In this document: piece after piece, positions 6,207 to 10,225 of the stretch
Position numbering within the stretch: the stretch's first letter is position 1
Layout: the number at the start of each line of letters is the position of its first letter
Assembly (NCBI GenBank): GCA_023417815.1
Contig: JAEZEI010000019.1
Coordinates: 1-10,225, forward strand
Source of the DNA: Bacteroidota bacterium
Lineage (GTDB): Bacteria; Bacteroidota; Bacteroidia; Chitinophagales; Chitinophagaceae
Reading direction: 5' to 3'
DNA: 10,225 nucleotides
Translations under genes and position numbers: made by a program
The notes under the pieces: generated by a model
The model's input: only the letters and a program-made list of their open reading frames with translations
What the model was told of the DNA's origin: nothing
Database searches by the model: none

Positions 6207-7267
6207 TTGAGACGCTCCCAGTAGCTCGGGCCGATCGGCTCGTGGAAGTCGCTCTGGGCGACCAGGTAGCCCTCGTCGTCGACGGTGATCGGCAGCTGGG
6301 GCAGGGGCCGGCTGGCCGGCCCGAACACGACCCGCGCGCCGTCGGCGACGTCGAACGTCGACTGGTGGCACGGGCACAGCAGGTGGTGCGTCTGGCGCTC
6401 GTAGAGGGCCACGGGGCAGCCGACGTGGGTGCAGATCTTCGAGAAGGCGACGATGCCCTCGTACGACCACCCCTCGCCCTGCTCGGACCGCAGCTCACGC
6501 GGGTCCATCCGGACCATGAGGACGACGGCCTTGGCCTTCTCCTCGATCCAGTGCTCGCTGTCGTACAGGCCGTCGGGGATGACGTGGAACGCGGAGCCGA
6601 TGGTCACCTCGGACGCCTTGATGGGCGTGCCCGAGGGGTCCCGGGTCAGCTTCACGCCGCGGCGCCACATCGTGTGGCGGAAGGCGCCGACGTTCCAGTC
6701 GCCACCCACCTCGCCGACGAGCGGCACCGCGATGGTGAGGGGAAAGAGCGCCAGGGCGGAGACCATCGCACCCTTGAGCACGCCGCGCCGGGCGATCCCG
6801 GAGTCCTCTGCGCCGGCCTTCAGCTCCGCCACGGCGCCGGCGCGCACCTCGGGGGTGCTCTTCTGCGGGTGACGGGGCTCGACGGCGTGCCGGTCCGACA
6901 TCAGGGTCTTCGCCCAGTGCGCGGCGGCCGCGCCGATGCCGAACAGGGCCAGGAAGAGCGAGACGCCCAGCAGCAGCGTGGAGGTCCGCACGCTCTCGAC
7001 GGTGTCCCCGGGGCGCGCCACGACGTAGGCGACGATGAACCCGATCGTGCCGAGGACGGAGACGCCGAAGAGCGCCGCGACCTGGCGGGTGGCCCGGCGC
7101 GCCGCGACGGGGTCCTCGTCGGCCAGCCGAGGCCGGTGGGGCGCCGGGCCCGGGTTCTCGAACCGCTCGGGCAGGCGGTCCGGTCCGGTCCCGGCCGGGC
7201 CGGGGACGAGGGCGCCCTGCGCGCCCGCCGGGACGTCCGTGGACTGTGCTCGTGTCTCGCCGCTCAT
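6203..7267 (-). CDS. qcrA: Rieske 2Fe-2S subunit of the cytochrome bcc complex
   Basis: This 354-residue protein passes electrons from menaquinol at the Qo site to cytochrome c. The C-terminal Rieske domain has CTHVGC (279-284) and CPCHQS (298-303): Cys279, His281, Cys298 and His301 bind the 2Fe-2S cluster, and Cys284-Cys300 form the usual disulfide. Three membrane helices precede it (about 63-84, 97-116 and 167-186), the actinobacterial layout, after a Pro/Gly/Ala-rich cytosolic N-terminus of about 60 residues. Just before the third helix is ARRGVLKG (159-166), a twin-arginine-like motif. This fits the known Sec-plus-Tat assembly of Streptomyces QcrA, where Tat exports the folded cluster domain. 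ATG at 7267 overlaps the qcrC stop by 4 bp, and its stop overlaps the qcrB start by 4 bp, so translation is coupled both ways. Confidence 0.97.
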   Translation of the reverse strand: MSGETRAQSTDVPAGAQGALVPGPAGTGPDRLPERFENPGPAPHRPRLADEDPVAARRATRQVAALFGVSVLGTIGFIVAYVVARPGDTVESVRTSTLLLGVSLFLALFGIGAAAAHWAKTLMSDRHAVEPRHPQKSTPEVRAGAVAELKAGAEDSGIARRGVLKGAMVSALALFPLTIAVPLVGEVGGDWNVGAFRHTMWRRGVKLTRDPSGTPIKASEVTIGSAFHVIPDGLYDSEHWIEEKAKAVVLMVRMDPRELRSEQGEGWSYEGIVAFSKICTHVGCPVALYERQTHHLLCPCHQSTFDVADGARVVFGPASRPLPQLPITVDDEGYLVAQSDFHEPIGPSYWERLK

Positions 7268-8043
7268 GCGGACTTCGCTCCGATCCAGACGGCTGCCCCG
7301 ATGAGCAGGCCCATGCCGACGATCCACACCCACAGGCCCTCGACCACCGGGCCGACGGCGCCCAGGTCGGTGCCGCCGGGCGACCCGTCGCGCTGGGCGT
7401 CGAGGAACGCGATGATGTCCCGCTTCTCCTCGGGGGTCAGGTTCGCGTCGTTGAACACCGGCATGGACTGCGGACCGGTCGCCATGGCCTGGTAGATGTT
7501 CCGCGGCGACGTCCCCGCGAGCGACGGCGCGTACTTGCCCTCGGTCAGCGCGCCGCCCTTGCCGATCGCCCCGTGGCACATCGCGCAGTTGGTGCGGAAC
7601 AGAGCCATGCCGTTGGCCGCGTCGCCGAGCGTCGGGTCGACCTGCTCGTCCGTGGGGATCGCGGGACCAGGGCCGAGGGACGCGACGTAGGCGGCGAGCT
7701 GACGGATCTGCTCGGTGTCGAAGACCGGGGGCTTCGCGGGCGCCTGCGGGCCGTTCGCCTGCATCGGCATCCGGCCCGTCGAGACCTGGAAGTCCACGGA
7801 GGCGGCGCCGACGCCGATGAGGCTCGGGACGCCGTCCCGGCCCTCCGCCGACGGCCCGTGGCAGGTCGCGCAGTTCGCGGTGAAGAGCGCCTTGCCGGCC
7901 GCGACGTCGTCCTCGCTCACCGCGGCGGCCTGCGCCTGCGTCGGCGCGAGCGCCGCGTACACCGCGCCGGTGAGGACGAGCGCCAGCAGGAGGAGCACCA
8001 CCGGGGCCATCCGGTGGTGCCGACGGTCAGCGATGGCCTTCAC
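7264..8043 (-). CDS. qcrC: Diheme cytochrome c subunit of the bcc complex
   Basis: This 259-residue membrane-bound protein replaces cytochrome c1 plus a soluble cytochrome c and carries electrons from the Rieske centre to CuA of CtaC. A basic start and hydrophobic segment (13-33) form a signal sequence or anchor. Two cytochrome c domains follow, with CATCH (58-62) and CAMCH (153-157). Likely axial Met ligands are Met92 or Met94 (GRMPMQ) and Met194 (GPQSMPVF). A C-terminal helix (about 234-255) anchors it. The start is GTG at 8043; no other start lies in frame just upstream, and GGGGA (8055-8051) is 7 nt before it. The 58-bp gap after ctaE is the only real break in the ctaE-qcrCAB run, and the next junction (qcrA) is a 4-bp overlap. 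Confidence 0.97.
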   Translation of the reverse strand: MKAIADRRHHRMAPVVLLLLALVLTGAVYAALAPTQAQAAAVSEDDVAAGKALFTANCATCHGPSAEGRDGVPSLIGVGAASVDFQVSTGRMPMQANGPQAPAKPPVFDTEQIRQLAAYVASLGPGPAIPTDEQVDPTLGDAANGMALFRTNCAMCHGAIGKGGALTEGKYAPSLAGTSPRNIYQAMATGPQSMPVFNDANLTPEEKRDIIAFLDAQRDGSPGGTDLGAVGPVVEGLWVWIVGMGLLIGAAVWIGAKSA

Positions 8044-8087
8044 TCGGCGGTCCCCAGCTTTCTGATGACGCGGGCGGTACCCGGGCC

Positions 8088-8103
8088 GACCGGCCGGCCG
8101 GTC
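8088..8103. repeat. 16-bp perfect palindrome at the ctaE-qcrC junction
   Basis: GACCGGCCGGCCGGTC is fully self-complementary and overlaps the ctaE stop codon (TGA 8104-8102 on the - strand). In RNA it could form a 6-bp GC stem with a CCGG loop in the 58-nt ctaE-qcrC gap. It may be a pause, processing or stability element, or a chance product of GC-rich sequence. No U-run follows, so full termination is unlikely. Confidence 0.4.
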
Positions 8104-8746
8104 ATCGGATCAGGTAGATCGCGCCGAAGAGCGCGACCCAGACGACGTCGACGAAGTGCCAGTAGTACGACACGACGATGGCGGTCGTGGCCTCGTGGTG
8201 GCCGAACCGGCGGGCGGCGAAGGAGCGGCCCAGGAGCAGCAGGAAGGCGAGGAGCCCGCCGACGACGTGCAGCCCGTGGAAGCCGGTGGCGAGGTAGAAC
8301 ACCGACCCGTACGGGTCGGAGTTGATCGCGACGCCGTGCTGGACGAGCTCCGCGTACTCGAACACCTGCCCGCCGATGAACACCGAGCCCATGATGAAGG
8401 TGAGGGTCATCCACTCCTGGGTGCCCCAGCGGTTGACCTGCAGGAGGGTGCCGGCGCGGCGCGGCTGGAACCGCTCGGCCGCCCACACGCCCATCTGGCA
8501 GGTCACGGAGCTGAGCAGCAGGATGCCCGTGTTGATCGAGGCGAAGACCAGGTTGAGCTCGCCGGTCCGCTCGGCCCAGAGCTCGGGGAGCCCGGCGCGG
8601 GTCGTGAAGTACATCGCGAAGAGCCCCGCGAAGAACATCAGCTCGCTCGCGAGCCAGACGATGGTGCCGACCGCGACGGGGTTCGGGCGGTTGACGCTCA
8701 GGTGGGGGCGGGCGGCGACCGCCGTGGTTGTCGACACGCCTGCCAT
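8102..8746 (-). CDS. ctaE: Cytochrome c oxidase subunit III
   Basis: This 214-residue subunit III of the aa3 oxidase is the short five-helix form common in actinobacteria. It binds no redox centre but stabilises subunit I and its proton uptake. Motifs seen are SELMFFAGLF (34-43), where Glu35 matches the DCCD-reactive Glu of bovine subunit III, TGFHGLHVVGG (154-164), and YYWHFVDVVW (194-203) near the C-terminus. ATG at 8746 gives the family's usual N-terminus, but the 20 nt upstream carry no good Shine-Dalgarno sequence. Translation may be leaderless or rely on a weak site. It heads the - strand block with qcrC 58 bp downstream, which places oxidase subunit III with the bcc genes rather than with ctaCDF. 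Confidence 0.96.
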   Translation of the reverse strand: MAGVSTTTAVAARPHLSVNRPNPVAVGTIVWLASELMFFAGLFAMYFTTRAGLPELWAERTGELNLVFASINTGILLLSSVTCQMGVWAAERFQPRRAGTLLQVNRWGTQEWMTLTFIMGSVFIGGQVFEYAELVQHGVAINSDPYGSVFYLATGFHGLHVVGGLLAFLLLLGRSFAARRFGHHEATTAIVVSYYWHFVDVVWVALFGAIYLIR

Positions 8747-8760
8747 TATGGCTGAACTCG

Positions 8761-8774
8761 GGACCTAGGACCTA
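8761..8774. repeat. Tandem 7-bp repeat GGACCTA in the ctaE upstream region
   Basis: GGACCTA occurs twice head to tail, 15 bp before the ctaE start. It creates a near-palindrome GG-A-CCTAGG-A-CC whose only mismatches are the two A bases. GGACC also opens the repeats before ctaC, and GGTCCAAGGGGCC follows at 8801-8813. The 156-bp divergent spacer (8747-8902) otherwise shows no clear promoter for either gene. Confidence 0.4.
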
Positions 8775-8889
8775 CTCCGCTCGCGGGCGCGTTCGATCAC
8801 GGTCCAAGGGGCCGGCGGCGGCGGTCGCGGGCAGCGTCGTCGGCGGCCCGCGTGCGAAGATGCGGGCGACAGGAGCCGGTCGTCGAGGT

Positions 8890-8894
8890 GGAGG
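8890..8894 (+). promoter_or_regulatory. Ribosome binding site that decides the receiver-like gene start
   Basis: GGAGG lies 8 nt before ATG 8903, an ideal distance. In-frame GTG codons at 8852 and 8888 lack a comparable site, so the shorter protein is preferred. Confidence 0.6.
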
Positions 8895-8902
8895 CACGCG
8901 AG

Positions 8903-9340
8903 ATGCGCGACGAGTGGGACGTGGCCGAGGGCACCGTCGAGGAGCCGGTGCGCAGGGTCCTGCTGTACAGCGACCACGTGCACACCCGTGAGTCCGTGCT
9001 GCTCGGCGTCGGGACCCGGGTGGCCAAGGACCTGCCACGGGTCGAGTGGGTCGAGGTCGCGACCCACGCGATGGTCGTCTCCCGCGTCGAGACCGAGCAC
9101 TTCGACCTGCTGATCCTCGACGGAGAGGCCGGCAAGTCCGGCGGGCTCGGGCTCTGCCGCCAGCTCAAGGACGAGATCTTCCGCTGCCCGCCCGTGCTGG
9201 TGCTCGTCGGCCGGCGCGAGGACCTCTGGCTCGCGTCGTGGTCGGAGGCCGACGCCGTGCTCGCGCGCCCGCTGGACCCCCTGGAGCTGCAGGAGACCGT
9301 CGCGCGCATGCTGCGCGTCCCCGCCGGCGGCGCCCGGTGA
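8903..9340 (+). CDS. Degenerate response-regulator receiver-like protein
   Basis: This 145-residue protein has one receiver-like (CheY-fold) domain and no output domain. Strand 1 is RVLLYSDH (18-25), strand 3 is FDLLILDGEAGKSGG (67-81) with Asp73 in the phospho-acceptor place, strand 4 is PPVLVLVG (96-103), and strand 5 is DAVLARPLDP (117-126). Other key positions are altered: one acid (Asp24) instead of the usual pair, Val102-Gly103 where Thr or Ser is expected, and Arg122 in place of the invariant Lys before Pro. It may therefore work without normal phosphorylation or by binding a partner. No partner kinase is in the window. Its stop overlaps the trpD start (GTGA), so the two are probably co-translated. 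It is divergent from ctaE. The receiver assignment is by pattern; its role is unknown. Confidence 0.75.
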   Translation: MRDEWDVAEGTVEEPVRRVLLYSDHVHTRESVLLGVGTRVAKDLPRVEWVEVATHAMVVSRVETEHFDLLILDGEAGKSGGLGLCRQLKDEIFRCPPVLVLVGRREDLWLASWSEADAVLARPLDPLELQETVARMLRVPAGGAR

Positions 9341-10225
9341 CCGTGGCGGACGCCGACGCCGTCGCGCCGACCTGGCCGCGCCTGCTCACCGCGCTCATCG
9401 AGCGGCGCGACCTGGCTCCCGCCGAGACCCGCTGGGCGATGCGGCAGGTGATGGAGGGCGAGGCAAGCCCCGTCCAGCTGGCCGGCTTCCTCGTGGCGCT
9501 CCGCGCGAAGGGGCTGACCGTCGGGGAGCTGACGGGCCTCGCCGACGAGATGCTCGCGCACGCGCACCGGATCAGCGTGCCCGGGCGAGCGGTGGACGTC
9601 GTCGGCACGGGCGGCGACCTCATGCACACGGTGAACATCTCCACGATGGCCGCGCTCACCGTGGCGGGGACCGGGGTCCGCGTCGTCAAGCACGGGAACC
9701 GGGCGGCGTCCTCGTCGACGGGGACCGCCGACGTCCTCGAGGCCCTGGGCCTGCGGCTCGACCACGAGCCCGAACGGGTGGCGGCCCTCGCGCAGGAGGT
9801 GGGCATCACCTTCTGCTTCGCGCAGCGGTTCCACCCGTCGATGCGCCACGCGGGGCCGGTTCGCAAGGGCCTGGGCGTGCCGACGGTCTTCAACTTCCTC
9901 GGGCCCCTCACCAACCCCGCCCAGCCGCCGGCGGTGGCCATCGGCGTGCCCGACGCACGGATGGCGGGGCTCATGGCCGGTGTGCTGGCCGGGCGCGGCA
10001 CGTCGGCCGTCGTCTTCCGGGGGCCGGAGGGGCTCGACGAGCTGGCACCCGCCGGCGTCTCGGACGTGTGGTGGGTGCGCGACGGCCGGGTCGACCACCT
10101 GCAGCTCGACGCCGCGGCCGAGGTCGGTCTGGCCCCGGTGACCATCGCCGAGCTGCGCGGTGGGCAGCCCGACGCCAACGCCGAGGTCGTCCGGCGCTAC
10201 CTGGCCGGCGAGCGCGGCCCCGTCC
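9337..10225 (+). CDS. trpD: Anthranilate phosphoribosyltransferase (3' end outside the window)
   Basis: The first 296 codons of TrpD are present; the family is usually about 340-350 residues. The enzyme transfers phosphoribosyl from PRPP to anthranilate in tryptophan synthesis. Seen are a helical N-terminal domain (EGEASPVQLAGFLVALRAKG), the PRPP/pyrophosphate loop GTGGD (90-94) followed by HTVNIST, KHGNRAASSST (118-128), a VFNFLGPLTNPA segment and the Mg-binding Asp234-Glu235 in GLDEL. No stop interrupts the frame. The GTG at 9337 overlaps the upstream stop by 4 bp and lacks its own strong ribosome site, which fits coupling; GTG 9343 is an in-frame alternative. Stand-alone trpD beside ctaE and qcr genes, away from other trp genes, is also the arrangement near M. 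tuberculosis trpD. Confidence 0.95.
   Translation, partial: MTVADADAVAPTWPRLLTALIERRDLAPAETRWAMRQVMEGEASPVQLAGFLVALRAKGLTVGELTGLADEMLAHAHRISVPGRAVDVVGTGGDLMHTVNISTMAALTVAGTGVRVVKHGNRAASSSTGTADVLEALGLRLDHEPERVAALAQEVGITFCFAQRFHPSMRHAGPVRKGLGVPTVFNFLGPLTNPAQPPAVAIGVPDARMAGLMAGVLAGRGTSAVVFRGPEGLDELAPAGVSDVWWVRDGRVDHLQLDAAAEVGLAPVTIAELRGGQPDANAEVVRRYLAGERGPV

Noticed and set aside
3495..6224. Open frame of 909 codons on the + strand through sodA and qcrB
   Set aside because: It is the antisense shadow of sodA and qcrB with biased low-complexity composition; the opposite strand carries intact metal-ligand motifs.
6206..6470. Longer N-terminus for QcrB starting at 6470
   Set aside because: The extra residues are the qcrA gene read out of frame; GTG 6206 with GGGAG 8 nt upstream and a GTGA overlap gives the normal protein.
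6242..7495. Open frame of 417 codons on the + strand opposite qcrA and qcrC
   Set aside because: Same GC-driven antisense effect; no recognisable motif and no independent ribosome site.
7267..7579. Longer N-terminus for QcrA starting at 7579
   Set aside because: It overlaps the second half of qcrC in another frame; ATG 7267 makes the usual 4-bp overlap.
8852..8902. GTG 8852 as start of the receiver-like protein
   Set aside because: ATG 8903 has GGAGG at 8 nt, and the extra 17 residues show no pattern. It is not fully excluded.
8797..10098. Open frames on the - strand opposite the receiver-like gene and trpD
   Set aside because: They are Arg/Pro/Ser-rich with no family features, while TrpD motifs are intact on the + strand.
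1..10225. Transposon, phage, CRISPR or tRNA signals
   Set aside because: No transposase or integrase motifs, no regularly spaced repeats and no cloverleaf-like sequence were seen on either strand; all genes are housekeeping or respiratory.

Overview
The window is high-GC DNA (not counted exactly; clearly around 70 percent) with GTG starts, dense 1-4 bp stop/start overlaps and actinobacterial versions of every recognisable gene. The organism is an aerobic actinomycete, most likely in the Micrococcales (Cellulomonas-like). That placement is inferred from gene content and protein style and was not tested by a search. There is no mobile element, CRISPR array, tRNA or rRNA.

The core is a nearly complete locus for the actinobacterial cytochrome bcc-aa3 respiratory supercomplex, arranged as two converging blocks. 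On the + strand, ctaC-ctaD-ctaF (550-3664) encode oxidase subunits II, I and IV. On the - strand, ctaE-qcrC-qcrA-qcrB (8746 down to 4473) encode oxidase subunit III, the diheme cytochrome c, the Rieske protein and cytochrome b. Electrons should pass from menaquinol through QcrB hemes and the QcrA 2Fe-2S cluster to QcrC, then to CuA in CtaC and the heme a / heme a3-CuB centre of CtaD. All metal ligands expected for these cofactors are visible. QcrC carries two heme c motifs and CtaC has no fused cytochrome c domain, as expected when no soluble cytochrome c is needed.

Between the converging blocks sits sodA (3753-4382, - strand), a superoxide dismutase with all four metal ligands and a Gln that points to manganese. 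A perfect 20-bp inverted repeat (3693-3734) separates it from ctaF and can terminate transcription from both sides.

At the left edge, divergent from ctaC, is the start of a class V aminotransferase / cysteine desulfurase-like gene (1-379, - strand). The shared 170-bp spacer holds a candidate promoter, a perfect 9-bp-arm dyad whose core resembles the DosR/DevR hypoxia box, and a second partial copy of the same sequence.

At the right, divergent from ctaE, are a small receiver-like protein with degenerate phosphorylation-site residues (8903-9340) and trpD (9337 onward, cut by the window edge), joined by a 4-bp overlap. Most of the window is ordinary respiratory housekeeping. The least explained items are the DosR-like dyad, the pseudo-receiver coupled to trpD, and the placement of sodA inside the supercomplex locus.
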